Origin: CALBRZ01 sp964511065
GTDB lineage: Bacteria; Planctomycetota; Planctomycetia; Pirellulales; S012-138
NCBI GenBank assembly: GCA_964511065.1
Contig: CAZEEG010000011.1
Location: 13,109 to 77,108, forward strand
Length of the DNA: 64,000 bases
Reading direction: 5' to 3'
The translations under genes were made by a program, and so were the position numbers. Below, piece by piece: positions 1 to 9,019 of the stretch (positions are counted from its first letter, which is position 1; each line of letters begins with the position of its first letter). The notes beneath the pieces were generated by a model. It was not told the origin of the DNA. It searched no databases and saw only the letters and a program-made list of their open reading frames with translations.

Positions 1-2
1 CC

Positions 3-1559
3 GTGGGGATCGAGGTTCCCAACTCGCAGCGGCAACTCGTTCGGCTGCGCGAAGTGATGGAGCAATCGACCGCCGATGCCGAGAAGCACCGGATACCGGT
101 GTTCCTCGGCTATGATGTCTCTGGCAATCCCATGGTGGTCGACCTGACGACACTGCCGCACTTGTTGATCGCGGGCCGGACGGGAACCGGTAAGAGCGTG
201 TGCTTGAACACGATCATCATGTCGCTGCTCATGACCCGGCGGCCCGATGAAGTGAAAATGCTGTTGATCGACCCCAAGATGGTCGAACTGACGCCCTATT
301 CGCGGTTGCCGCACTTGATGCATCCGGTGGTGACCGACATGAAAAAGGCAGAGGCGATCCTGGCCTGGGCCGTCGACAAGATGGAAGAACGTTACAACCT
401 GCTGATGCGGGCGGGCGTTCGCCACATGGCCGTGTACAACCAGTTGGGCGCCGAGGAGATTTACGAGCGGCTTGCTCCAGAGACGGAAGAAGAGCGGGAG
501 GCCATCCCGACCCATCTGCCTTACATTGTGATCGTGGCCGATGAAATGGCCGACTTGATGATGACCGCGCCCAAGGAAGTCGAAAGCCACATCATTCGAC
601 TGGCGCAAAAGAGCCGGGCCGTGGGGATTCACCTGGTGTTGGCGACGCAAAAGCCCACGGTGGACGTGATCACGGGGTTGATCAAATCCAACCTGCCCGC
701 CCGAATCGCCTTCCAGGTGGCCAGCCGCGTCGATAGCCGCGTGGTGCTCGACGAACAGGGGGCTGACAAGCTGCTGGGTAATGGCGATATGTTGTTCCTT
801 TGGCCTGGTACCAGCCTGCTGCTTCGCGGCCAGGGGGCCTATGTCAGCGATGAGGAAATTCACGACGTGGTGGCCTTCCTCTCTCGCGTAGAACCGCAGT
901 TCGTGGAAGAACTCATCACCCTGCCGACCAAAGATGAGCAGCAGGCCCAGACCGGTGGACCCGGCGGCGGATCCAAGGACGAGATGTACGAACAGGCCGT
1001 GGAGATCATTCTCCGCGAGGGCCGAGGAAGTGTCTCGCTGCTGCAGCGGGCGCTGGGTATCGGTTACGGCCGGGCCGCCCGGCTGATCGATTACATGGCC
1101 GAGGATGGCCTGGTTGGTCCGTACAACGGCTCGCAAGCCCGCGAGGTGCTGATGTCGTACGACCAGTGGATGGCCGCCTGCGAAGCGCCTCAAGCGGCTC
1201 CTCCCAAGCCTCGCAATCGGCTGGTGCTGAAGTCGCCGTCGGCAACTTCTGCGGCCGGGGCGAATCGCAGGGCAGGGGGTAAGGCAGCAAACCGTGCCGC
1301 CGAGGCCGACGAACCGTTCGACGATGACGCGGACTCGGCCGACGACTACGACGAAGAAGCCTATGACGAAGATGCGTACGATGAGTACGACGATTTGGAG
1401 GCCTGCGACGAAGCGGACGACGAGATCGAAGAAGCCGACGAGGAATATGAGGATGGCGAGGACAACGACCAGTACGAATCTGAAGACGATGGCGAGCACG
1501 CTGACTCCGACACCAACGCGCGGCCTCGCATCACACGGCTGAGAACTCGGCGGCGGTAA
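3..1559 (+). CDS. ftsK: DNA translocase FtsK/SpoIIIE, 5' end outside window
   Basis: C-terminal motor part of a hexameric DNA pump that moves chromosomes through the division septum. The visible 518 residues begin inside the conserved core (GIEVPNSQR), so the membrane domain and true start lie upstream of the window. Walker A is GRTGTGKS at residues 58-65. Walker B is LLIDPK with Asp90. A gamma winged-helix domain for DNA-sequence recognition lies at about 326-386. The final ~85 residues (about 434-505) are an extremely Asp/Glu-rich tail that ends in a basic RLRTRRR patch. That tail is unusual, because most FtsK proteins end soon after the gamma domain. The motor assignment is very secure; the role of the tail is unknown. 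Confidence 0.95.
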   Translation: MGIEVPNSQRQLVRLREVMEQSTADAEKHRIPVFLGYDVSGNPMVVDLTTLPHLLIAGRTGTGKSVCLNTIIMSLLMTRRPDEVKMLLIDPKMVELTPYSRLPHLMHPVVTDMKKAEAILAWAVDKMEERYNLLMRAGVRHMAVYNQLGAEEIYERLAPETEEEREAIPTHLPYIVIVADEMADLMMTAPKEVESHIIRLAQKSRAVGIHLVLATQKPTVDVITGLIKSNLPARIAFQVASRVDSRVVLDEQGADKLLGNGDMLFLWPGTSLLLRGQGAYVSDEEIHDVVAFLSRVEPQFVEELITLPTKDEQQAQTGGPGGGSKDEMYEQAVEIILREGRGSVSLLQRALGIGYGRAARLIDYMAEDGLVGPYNGSQAREVLMSYDQWMAACEAPQAAPPKPRNRLVLKSPSATSAAGANRRAGGKAANRAAEADEPFDDDADSADDYDEEAYDEDAYDEYDDLEACDEADDEIEEADEEYEDGEDNDQYESEDDGEHADSDTNARPRITRLRTRRR

Positions 1560-1813
1560 CGAAGGCTGCCTCGATCGCGCGGCGTCTAGCGCCGTGTTGC
1601 CGCTTGCGGGTTGCCGTTGCCGTGAAGAAGGTGCCTGGTTGAAGGTGCCTCGCTCACCACTGCGAGCCTGGGGGCAAGCGGCAGTGCGTTCTGGCACTTG
1701 CTCGATTGTGTGGGCCTAACGTATTTGCAGTGCCGGCTGGTTGGGCATAATGGTGGAGCAAACCACTGAGCCAGTATGTCCCCCCAAGGCCGCCCCCGGC
1801 AGGAGAGCCCGAT

Positions 1814-2671
1814 ATGCGTTTGGTCAAGTACCGCTTGCGGAACCAGGAAGGAATGAGCGCGGGTGTCGCGGTGCTGGAAGGCGATGAATTGGTGCCGTTG
1901 GCGCTGCCGTATCAAACCTTGGCCGACGTGCTGGAGACAGAAAACCCGGCCGAGGCCGCGCAGGGCCTGATGGACCAGCAGCAGCGCATCCCGCTCTCGC
2001 AGGCCGTGCTGCTGGCGCCGATCGATCGTCAGGAGGTATGGGCCGCCGGGGTCACGTACAAGCGGAGCCAGACGGCTCGGATGGAAGAATCCGAGCACGG
2101 CGCCACCCACTACGACCGCGTTTATTCGGCGGCACGGCCCGAACTATTTTTTAAGGCCAGCCCGCACCGGGTTTCAGGGCCGGGCGTGCCCGTCCGGATT
2201 CGGCAGGATGCCCAGTGGAGCGTGCCGGAACCGGAACTGGCACTGGTGCTGAACTCGCGGTTGGACCTGGTGGGGTACACCATCGGCAACGATATGAGCT
2301 CACGGGATATCGAGGGCGAAAACCCGCTCTATCTGCCACAGGCCAAGGTCTACGATGCCGCCTGTGCGTTGGGGCCATGCATCACGCTAGTTGCCGCCAT
2401 GCCGCCCCGCGAGCAGACCAAGATTCGTCTGTCCATCGTTCGGGATGATAACCCGGTGTTCGAGGGCGAAACCGACCTGGGACAGATGGCACGCACCTTT
2501 GAAGACCTGATCGACTACGTGGGGCGTGACAACAGCTTTCCCGATGGGCTGTTCCTGCTCACCGGAACGGGAATCGTGCCCGAGAACGACTTCACCCTGG
2601 AAGCGGGCGACGAAGTCAGCATCTCCATCGATGGCATCGGTACGCTGACCAACCCGGTGGTGCAAGGGTAA
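1814..2671 (+). CDS. Fumarylacetoacetate hydrolase (FAH) family protein
   Basis: 285-residue enzyme of the FAH superfamily, whose members hydrolyse or decarboxylate 2-oxo or acylpyruvate-type compounds with a divalent metal. Residues 134-180 carry the family signature: an E-x-E metal pair (Glu139, Glu141), then GYTIGNDMSSRD with Asp160, and a Lys in QAKVYD near 178. The first ~70 residues form the usual small N-terminal domain. ATG at 1814 follows an AGGAGAG ribosome site. It stands alone between ftsK and a convergent operon. The substrate cannot be read from the sequence. Related enzymes act in sugar-acid (2-keto-3-deoxy) or aromatic degradation. Confidence 0.85.
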   Translation: MRLVKYRLRNQEGMSAGVAVLEGDELVPLALPYQTLADVLETENPAEAAQGLMDQQQRIPLSQAVLLAPIDRQEVWAAGVTYKRSQTARMEESEHGATHYDRVYSAARPELFFKASPHRVSGPGVPVRIRQDAQWSVPEPELALVLNSRLDLVGYTIGNDMSSRDIEGENPLYLPQAKVYDAACALGPCITLVAAMPPREQTKIRLSIVRDDNPVFEGETDLGQMARTFEDLIDYVGRDNSFPDGLFLLTGTGIVPENDFTLEAGDEVSISIDGIGTLTNPVVQG

Positions 2672-2986
2672 ACGCTCGGTGTGTAAGCGGAACCATCCTT
2701 GCCCGGCCAGCGAGCGTAACCTGGACGCAACTGGTGGAGGCATTGTCTTGCGGACCGCCACTGGTGTGTTGAACGCTTGGCCGGGTTCGGTCGGAAATCG
2801 CTTACCAGTACCAGGCGCCAAACAGCGCTCATGCCGATCGCAGCGGCCGCAGAACCGGCGCTATGTTCGGAATTCCAGCCCGAAGCGTCAGCGAGGAAAA
2901 TCGTCGGTCCCTCGCTCACTCTCTTGGCTCTTAGCGTCGGGCTCTCATTGGCGGTGCTGACCGGTGGCAGCTTCTCCCATCGGGCA
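2672..2986. other. Convergent intergenic region, no gene
   Basis: A 315-base gap between the FAH gene and the 3' end of the minus-strand motor operon. No open frame here resembles a protein. Its middle holds the imperfect inverted repeat annotated at 2877-2943, which is placed to act as a bidirectional transcription stop. Confidence 0.6.
2877..2943. repeat. SPKRQRG-type intergenic inverted repeat
   Basis: The left arm AGCCCGAAGCGTCAGCGAGG (2877-2896) is partly complemented by CCCTCGCT (2909-2916) and GCGTCGGGCT (2934-2943), giving an interrupted hairpin. Translated by accident, the arm gives SPKRQRG, a string I recognise as a recurrent spurious peptide in planctomycete genomes, which suggests a dispersed repeat family. 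It lies between convergent genes, where such hairpins may stop transcription from both sides. That role is inferred. Confidence 0.6.
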
Positions 2987-4045
2987 TCAATCGATCTGCT
3001 CGCGGGGCAGTGTGGGGCGAGCGGGCGTATCCTGTTTCGGAGGCGGTTTATATGCCGTCGTGCGCCCAATGTAGATGCGGTATTTCTGATCGGGAATGTA
3101 GGCTTCCCAGCCCGCCAAAACTCCCACTTCGTCGGCCACGGCACGGGCAGCCAGGTACGTTTCGAAGCTGTCGGCCCAGACGATAAACCGCAGAAACTGT
3201 TGCTGCGGATTAAGCCTCCGGATAAGCCGGTGGAAACTTGAGGTCGGTGTCGCCACGCGGTCGCCCGCATCACCGGCATTGTCGTCGGGTTCGATGGCGA
3301 CGTAGATCGTTTCGTTGAGGTTTTCCAGTGTGAGATTCAACCCGAGGACGCTGCGCTTCTGGTTGTTGAAAACTCTCAGGGCCTTCTCGGCATCGATGCG
3401 CTGTTTGGAATCGACAAAGGCGCGGATGACGTTGCCGACAATCGGCTTGATGCGGTTTTCATCGACGGCCACCACGCGGCCGGCCTTGCAGAAAAAGATG
3501 GCCGGCTGGGCCTTCTCGGGGGCCGGGCGCGGGTCAGGAAGCGTGATGATGGTGGCGGCCACGCCTTCGTGTTGCGGGGTGGTTTCCAGTTGGGCCTTGA
3601 GCTTGGCGATCTCCTCCTGGGCCGCCAGCACGTCCTTTTCCAGAGCCGCTTCTTTTTTCTTCTCGTCGTCCAGTTGTTTGCGGACTTCGTCGAGGTTGAT
3701 CTTGCCTTGCAGCGAGGCGAGGTTCTTTTCGAGCTGAGCGAGTGTGATTCGCTTCTGCTCCAGTTCGCGCTGCTGGGCCGCCAGGTTCAATTCGGATGTG
3801 CCTTCCACCAGTTGCTTCAGTTGATTGGATACCTCCAAGGCTTCCTGTTCGGCTGCTTCGACTTCCTCGTCGGTTAGCTCCAGGAGCGGGGCGTCGATGC
3901 CTTCAATCCGCTTGACGGCTTCGCCCACTCCCAATTGGGTGACGACCAGCACGATCACCAGGATGCCAACCACGTTGGTCATGGTGTCGAGCAGCGAATC
4001 GAGGCTGCCGCCTCCCCCGGATGATGATCGTCGTTTGCGTGCCAT
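2987..4045 (-). CDS. ExbD-like coiled-coil membrane protein, keeps the TM Asp
   Basis: 352 residues, third gene of a motor-like operon. A basic, Gly-rich N-terminus (residues 1-15) leads into SLLDTMTNVVGILVIVLVVT, one membrane helix with Asp20 at its cytoplasmic edge. This matches the ExbD/TolR/MotB pattern, in which that Asp carries protons. After the helix comes a long periplasmic coiled coil (about 50-150, rich in E, Q, K and L), then an alpha/beta C-terminal domain ending in a strand pattern (YRIYIGR) and a short Pro-rich tail. No OmpA-type peptidoglycan-binding signature is visible. It begins 20 bases after the related preceding gene. It is probably one half of a heteromeric stator with the 4066-4848 product. 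The family link is by pattern only. Confidence 0.7.
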   Translation of the reverse strand: MARKRRSSSGGGGSLDSLLDTMTNVVGILVIVLVVTQLGVGEAVKRIEGIDAPLLELTDEEVEAAEQEALEVSNQLKQLVEGTSELNLAAQQRELEQKRITLAQLEKNLASLQGKINLDEVRKQLDDEKKKEAALEKDVLAAQEEIAKLKAQLETTPQHEGVAATIITLPDPRPAPEKAQPAIFFCKAGRVVAVDENRIKPIVGNVIRAFVDSKQRIDAEKALRVFNNQKRSVLGLNLTLENLNETIYVAIEPDDNAGDAGDRVATPTSSFHRLIRRLNPQQQFLRFIVWADSFETYLAARAVADEVGVLAGWEAYIPDQKYRIYIGRTTAYKPPPKQDTPARPTLPREQID

Positions 4046-4065
4046 GGTGGTCTGCGACTTTGCGT

Positions 4066-4848
4066 CTACTTCTTCTTGGTGAACAGGCTGAGGTCGATCT
4101 TGCCTTGCCCCGTGACGGCCAACTTGCCGTTGGGAGCCAGCCGCTCGTTGGCCACGTTTCGGGCAGCGTTGTAGGTGCCGATGCCGTCTTCGCGGAGCAG
4201 GAACACAATGCGATCCGTTTTGGATTTTTTGGCGACGTCGTCGAGCAGCTTCAGGAATTCCTGGCTGGTGCGCAGGTCGCCACGGCGAACGCGTATGACC
4301 TGGTCGCCTTCATAGAGCACGACGCCTTCCGGGCGGCACTCCACAAAACGCGGGACAAGATTGGTTCCGCTGCCGCTAGGTTGGATCACCACCTCGGCTT
4401 CGCCGGGCGGTTCGTTGAGGCGTTTGACTTCGGCCCGAAGCTTGGCGACGGTTTCGTTAAGCTCCTTGCGCTCGTCCTGCATTTCGGTGATACGTTGCCG
4501 CACCCGGTTGAGTTGCGCCAAGAGCTGTACGTTTACGTCGTCGCGTTTCTCCATTTCTTGCTGGTTGGCCTGGAGCCTTTTGAGTTCGGCTTCGGCGGCG
4601 GCCAACTGCTCGCGGATCGCATTGACGTTTTTCAGCAGTTCTTCGAGGCGGACGATCTCGTCGCGCTGGTTTTCCGTATCGGCCCTGAGCTGTTGGTATG
4701 CCCGGGCGCGCTCGATCACCCCTTCGTCCATTTGCCCCAGACTGAGGCCCACGATCAGCAGCGTCAGCACGCCGATCACGCAGGCCAAGATGCTGAGAAA
4801 GGGGAACAGCGACACCCCCTCGGATTCAGACTTGCGGCGTCGGGCCAT
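4066..4848 (-). CDS. ExbD-like coiled-coil membrane protein, TM Asp replaced by Ser
   Basis: 260 residues from the ATG at 4848. An upstream in-frame extension lacks protein character. MARRRKSESEG is followed by one helix, SLFPFLSILACVIGVLTLLI. It aligns with the ExbD motif TPFID, but Ser19 sits where the proton-carrying Asp should be. A periplasmic coiled coil spans about 40-160. The C-terminal ~90 residues are alpha/beta and include DRIVFLLREDGIGTYNAAR, resembling the matching part of the downstream paralog (FIVWADSFETYLAAR). It lies 140 bases after the channel gene and 20 bases before the paralog, so all three are probably co-transcribed. It is likely a proton-inactive partner subunit. Confidence 0.7.
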   Translation of the reverse strand: MARRRKSESEGVSLFPFLSILACVIGVLTLLIVGLSLGQMDEGVIERARAYQQLRADTENQRDEIVRLEELLKNVNAIREQLAAAEAELKRLQANQQEMEKRDDVNVQLLAQLNRVRQRITEMQDERKELNETVAKLRAEVKRLNEPPGEAEVVIQPSGSGTNLVPRFVECRPEGVVLYEGDQVIRVRRGDLRTSQEFLKLLDDVAKKSKTDRIVFLLREDGIGTYNAARNVANERLAPNGKLAVTGQGKIDLSLFTKKK

Positions 4849-4988
4849 AACACACTCGCAAAGGTACCAGGCTTGCCGGGGTGACGCCGGTGTTGGCGTG
4901 GGCATCACCTTGATAGGGTATGACTTTGATCTTGCCCAACCACGGCGACGCTCACAACCCGGCGGTGACGACCTATGGGTTTTCGAAA

Positions 4989-6518
4989 TTAACGGCCGTT
5001 GCGGCGGCTGAACCATCCCCGCCGTCGCGGCGCCATTTCCGTTTGAACCACCACTTGCTTTTCTCCCAGGCTTTCCAGCACCTGGTTGAGCGATTGCAGC
5101 CCTTGTCCCAGGCTGCCGAAATGGCGGTCGAGGGATTCAGCCGTTGCGCGCATCGCGGCGGCGACCTGTTGCTGGACTTCTTGCGCCCCACCCGTCAACT
5201 GCGCCATCGAGACGCGCACCTCTTCCACATGCGCGGCATCGAACTGGGCGATGCCCGACTGGATCTCGTGCAGTTGGGCCAGCAGCGCCTGCTGCCGTTC
5301 GAGCAGGTCGTCGTGCTGCGCTTGGAGCGACTGTTGGATGGATTGCCAGCCCTGGCCCACGTGATTGGTGATCGTTTCACCAACTTTTTCCAGCTTGGTC
5401 AGCCAGGTTTGCAGCTCGGCGTGGTGGGCGGCCATGGCCGCATGGATGGCTTGCTGGAGGGCTTCGCGGTTGTCGGTACGCCCGCCCGCCACGGCGCCAT
5501 CGTTCAATCGCTTGATCAGGTTTTCATTGCAGTATTCGTCAACAGCTCCCAGCAGGTCCTCTTCGCTCTTTTGCATGGAACTGGCCGGAAACATAACCAG
5601 CAAGCTCATGACCAGTGCGATCAGCGTCGTGTCGAACGCTGTTGCCAGACCACCGGTAATGTTGTTCAGCGACTCCTTGAGCGCCTGCGGGTCACTGGAG
5701 GTTTCCAGGTTGCCCGAGAATCCGGCCACGGCGTCGGAAATGCCGATCACGGTACCGATGAAGCCCAGGATCGGAATGGCCCAAATGAACACCTTGAGGA
5801 TGGTGTAGCTGGATTCGACGGAGCCGGCGTCAATATCCGATTGGCTGGTCAGCGTACTGGCGACTTCCGGATTGCTCCGTCGCACGCGGAAGTGTTCCAG
5901 GCCGCGGAGGACCCGGGTGACGAGGAAGCTTTCGCCCGGCTCGACCGGCAGGCTGCGGACGTGCTCGATGAACCGGTCGACCGTTTGGGCGTTGATCTCC
6001 GGGGATATTTCGTTGGGCAACAGGTCGAACAGCAAGGCGTCGCGTTGCCGCCGCAATTTACGCGCCTTAAGGTACAGAATTGCGAGTGACCACGCGAACA
6101 AGAAGGTGGTGGCGAAGGGAACCCAGCCGCGGTCGAGGAACAACTCGCCGATGAACATGCCGCCGAAATAGAACGGCAGCATCAACATGCAGAATCCCGC
6201 GGTAAGCCCCAGCCCAATCAGGCCGCTGAGTAGCAGGTTGACATTGGTGCCGTCGGTCTGCTCGCTGCTGGAACTCCGCTGACGGCGCGGCGCGGACTTA
6301 CTGCCGGCCTGGACTGTAGGCGTGGTTGTGGTAGTGGGCGCCGAGGGGGGCGATTGCGTGGTGATACCGGGAAAACTCGGAGCCGGGGGGGCCTCGGGCG
6401 ACTCCGTCGGTACGCTAATGGTGTGTTGGCAATACGGGCACCGGACCCTCCGGCCGGCCAGTTCGTCGCGAACCTTGAGCTGCTTCCCGCACTGATCGCA
6501 GGCGAATTGAAAATACAT
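4989..6518 (-). CDS. Zinc-ribbon MotA/TolQ/ExbB-family proton channel protein
   Basis: 509 residues. An N-terminal zinc ribbon (Cys7, Cys10, Cys27, Cys30) is followed by a Ser/Thr/Pro linker (about 38-90). The membrane helices are near 94-117, 133-151, 240-262 and 288-311. The last two carry the MotA/TolQ/ExbB signatures ILGFIGTVIGIS and TGGLATAFDTTLIALVMSL. The C-terminal ~170 residues (340-509) form a long helical, Gln-rich cytoplasmic tail, longer than in ordinary ExbB or TolQ. The family forms pentameric channels that use the proton gradient to move an ExbD/MotB-type dimer. Two such partners follow downstream. The zinc ribbon could recruit a nucleic acid or protein, but its target is unknown. 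Confidence 0.85.
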   Translation of the reverse strand: MYFQFACDQCGKQLKVRDELAGRRVRCPYCQHTISVPTESPEAPPAPSFPGITTQSPPSAPTTTTTPTVQAGSKSAPRRQRSSSSEQTDGTNVNLLLSGLIGLGLTAGFCMLMLPFYFGGMFIGELFLDRGWVPFATTFLFAWSLAILYLKARKLRRQRDALLFDLLPNEISPEINAQTVDRFIEHVRSLPVEPGESFLVTRVLRGLEHFRVRRSNPEVASTLTSQSDIDAGSVESSYTILKVFIWAIPILGFIGTVIGISDAVAGFSGNLETSSDPQALKESLNNITGGLATAFDTTLIALVMSLLVMFPASSMQKSEEDLLGAVDEYCNENLIKRLNDGAVAGGRTDNREALQQAIHAAMAAHHAELQTWLTKLEKVGETITNHVGQGWQSIQQSLQAQHDDLLERQQALLAQLHEIQSGIAQFDAAHVEEVRVSMAQLTGGAQEVQQQVAAAMRATAESLDRHFGSLGQGLQSLNQVLESLGEKQVVVQTEMAPRRRGWFSRRNGR

Positions 6519-6889
6519 GGACCTCTGTTCCTTTGGGCGAATAACCCGGGGGGCGTTGCCGCCTACTGGCAGCTTGCCGCGAAAGCCGGCATGCGGTACG
6601 CCGGGCTACGGCAGATGCGGCGGTGCGCGTTCAATCAGCAGTTTTCCCGCACATGGCGTGGGAACAGCGCTTGCCGATGGTTCTATCGTACTACCGCCAG
6701 GCGCAGCGCCCATGCCTGCCGCGGCAATTCCCGATGAACTCCCGGCACAAAACACCGGATTTTCCCGCCTCAACCCACCCGTCCGTGGCATTTATGGCCC
6801 CCAGTTGGTGCCGAAGTTCCCGCCTCAACGGCCGGTTTGCAGCAGCGCGGCGCACTTCAATCGCTTGGAAAGTGGGCACCGGGCGGCCG
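6519..6889. other. Intergenic region upstream of motor operon, no gene
   Basis: 371 bases between zwf and the zinc-ribbon channel gene, both on minus. No convincing short gene was found. It holds an exact 13-base direct repeat, TTCCCGCCTCAAC, at 6762-6774 and 6817-6829. This could be a regulator site for the downstream operon, but I see no promoter hexamers of good quality. Confidence 0.45.
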
Positions 6890-8347
6890 TTATTTCAAGG
6901 TCGGGCACACGTCGAACCAGTCACGGCCGTCGCGCCAAATCCACTTGTTACATTCCTTGGGCCCCCACATGCCGGGTTCGTAGAACGCCAACTCCGGCAA
7001 GCCGGTTCGGTGCCATGTTTCCAGAATCGGGTCAATGAGGCCCCAGCAAAGTTCGACCTCGTCGCTGCGGGCAAACAGGCTGGCATCGCCAGCCATGACA
7101 TCCAGCAGCAGCCGCTCGTAAGCTTCCGGCAATGCCTTGGCAAACCGGGAATCGAACCGGAAATCGAGGTCCGTAAGCCGCATCTGCATGCCGGCATCGG
7201 GCACCTTGGTCTGAAAATGCAGTTGGATGCCCTCGGCCGGTTGAATCTGGATCACCAGCCGGTCGCCGTCGATCTTGCGCATGCGGGCCGCTTCGAACAT
7301 CAGGTGCGGCGGTTGGCGGAACTGGATCACGATCTGCGTGGACCGGCAATCCATCGCTTTGCCGCTGCGCAAGTAAAACGGCACACCCTCCCAGCGCCAG
7401 TTACCCAGCGAAAACTTCACGGCGGCAAACGTGGCCGTCTCGCTGTCGGGCGCAACGCCTTTAGCCTGCCGATACCCGATGTACTGGCCCCGGAAGGTCC
7501 GTTCCACCACTTCTTCAGGTTCAAAGGGCTGAATGGCTTCGAGCACTTTGACCTTCTCGTTGCGGACGGTATCGGCCGCGAATCGAGACGGCGGTTCCAT
7601 GGCCACGAACGTCAGCAGTTGCAGCAGGTGGTTCTGGAACATGTCGCGCATCACGCCGGCCTTGTCGTAGTAGCCGCCCCGGCTACCGACGTCTTCGTCC
7701 TCGGCCGCCGTGATCTGCACGTGGTCGATGTAGTTGCGATTCCACACCGGCTCAAAAATCGTATTGGCGAACCGCAGCACCAGAATGTTCTGTACGGTTT
7801 CCTTGCCCAAGTAATGGTCAATGCGAAAGATCTGCGATTCCGCGAACGCCGTGTGCAGTTTTTCGTTGAGTTGCTGGGCCGACTTGAGATCGGTGCCAAA
7901 GGGCTTTTCCACCACCAACCGGCGCGGGGCGGAGGTCTCGCGCGTCATCCCACAGGCCTTGAGCGCTTCCACGGCCGGCTCAAAAAACTGGGGCGCCGTG
8001 GCCAGGTAGTAAATCCGGCTTGTGGCTGCCTGGCCTTCCTCCAGTTCCTGGAGACGCTGCTGGAGTGCCCGCACTTCCTCCAACTCGGCGATGTCGCCCG
8101 GCTGGTAATAGATGGAAGGGGCAAACTGCCGCCACACCTCTGGATCGAAGTCGTCCCCCACAAAGTTCCGGGTCGATTCAGCGAGCATCTGCCGCCACTG
8201 GTCGTCGGGCATCGGCGTCCGCGAGAAACCAACAATCCGGGTATGTTCGGGCAGGCGGTTCTTGCGGTAAAGCTGATAGAGGGCAGGAATCAGCTTGCGG
8301 CGGGTCAAGTCGCCGGAAGCTCCAAAGATCACAATGGTTTGAGGCAT
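6890..8347 (-). CDS. zwf: Glucose-6-phosphate 1-dehydrogenase
   Basis: 485 residues, the normal length. It oxidises glucose-6-phosphate to 6-phosphogluconolactone with NAD(P)+, the first step of the oxidative pentose phosphate pathway, in the cytoplasm. The Rossmann start IVIFGASGDLTRRKL (residues 5-19) binds the coenzyme. EKPFG (147-151) and the active-site signature RIDHYLGKE (175-183, with the catalytic dyad His further on) are intact. ATG at 8347 is preceded by AAGGGACGTG. No gnd or pgl lies next to it. The proximity to the glycogen/trehalose genes 5 kb away suits a carbon-storage neighbourhood, but they are not one operon. Confidence 0.97.
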   Translation of the reverse strand: MPQTIVIFGASGDLTRRKLIPALYQLYRKNRLPEHTRIVGFSRTPMPDDQWRQMLAESTRNFVGDDFDPEVWRQFAPSIYYQPGDIAELEEVRALQQRLQELEEGQAATSRIYYLATAPQFFEPAVEALKACGMTRETSAPRRLVVEKPFGTDLKSAQQLNEKLHTAFAESQIFRIDHYLGKETVQNILVLRFANTIFEPVWNRNYIDHVQITAAEDEDVGSRGGYYDKAGVMRDMFQNHLLQLLTFVAMEPPSRFAADTVRNEKVKVLEAIQPFEPEEVVERTFRGQYIGYRQAKGVAPDSETATFAAVKFSLGNWRWEGVPFYLRSGKAMDCRSTQIVIQFRQPPHLMFEAARMRKIDGDRLVIQIQPAEGIQLHFQTKVPDAGMQMRLTDLDFRFDSRFAKALPEAYERLLLDVMAGDASLFARSDEVELCWGLIDPILETWHRTGLPELAFYEPGMWGPKECNKWIWRDGRDWFDVCPTLK

Positions 8348-9019
8348 CGATCACGTCCCTTGCGTATGTTCGGTGGAAACCGCGGCGGCCTGAGAGAGCG
8401 GGTGTGCTCGACCCTGCCAGCGCGGTTTCAACGTGGTTGGCGGTTCATACGGCATTGCGTAGGTGTGCAGCATAACGAATCCCAGGCGAATTCAGGAGGA
8501 GGGCAAGATGCAGGAACCCTCCGCCTGGTAACGAATCTTCCAGAGCCGCACGGCTTCTGGTGGCCGCGCCCCCCGGGCAGGTTGGATAGCCAATAAGGGC
8601 CAGTTCGGCATTTTCCAGGGAACAAACCTGAGGGCGGCAGCGTCTGTACTGGCAAAGCTGACCAGGCACGCGCACCGAGCCAGAGCGAAACCCGGCGTCA
8701 ATCCAGGGGGGGGAATATTGGAGAGCCCCCCCATGCTTCCCTGCCGAGGTGCATGCGATTTTGCCCAAGCGCAAGCCCTGGTGTTCCGGCAGACTGCGCG
8801 GGCGCCGCCGTTACTTACTTTTTACAAGGCAGCCGATTGCAGGTACTCGGCCGGTCGGGGAAAATTGAGCCTGCGCCGATTCCTTTCCGCCGCCGACTCG
8901 GCCAGACTGGTATTACAGCGGGCTCACGTCAAAGCTCCTGGACCGGAAGCCGCACGGCATTTCCACGATTGCTAATCACTGGTGCCCAAATGCATTCGCC
9001 CAGAGAGAGGGAGGGGGCC
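8348..9019. other. Divergent intergenic region, no gene
   Basis: 672 bases between zwf (minus) and an exported-protein gene (plus), so it should hold promoters for both. I found no pair of hexamers good enough to name. The only clear structure is the G-run/C-run hairpin at 8706-8732. None of the open frames here has protein-like composition. Confidence 0.5.
8706..8732. repeat. G-run/C-run hairpin
   Basis: Eight G (8706-8713) and seven C (8726-8732) flank a 12-base A/T-rich loop, so a very stable stem is possible. It lies inside the long divergent gap. It could stop transcription or be chance in a genome with many G runs. There is no T tract in either direction. Confidence 0.4.

Noticed and set aside
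2777..3241. 154-codon plus-strand open frame overlapping the motor operon end
   Set aside because: It runs through the intergenic hairpin repeat and antisense to a real gene.
2987..6518. Zorya-type defence system (ZorA/ZorB)
   Set aside because: The channel tail and partner layout recall ZorAB, but neither partner shows an OmpA-type peptidoglycan-binding domain, and there are no ZorC, ZorD or ZorE genes nearby.
6623..8596. 657-codon plus-strand open frame opposite zwf
   Set aside because: Antisense shadow of zwf caused by high GC content; zwf is intact and unmistakable.
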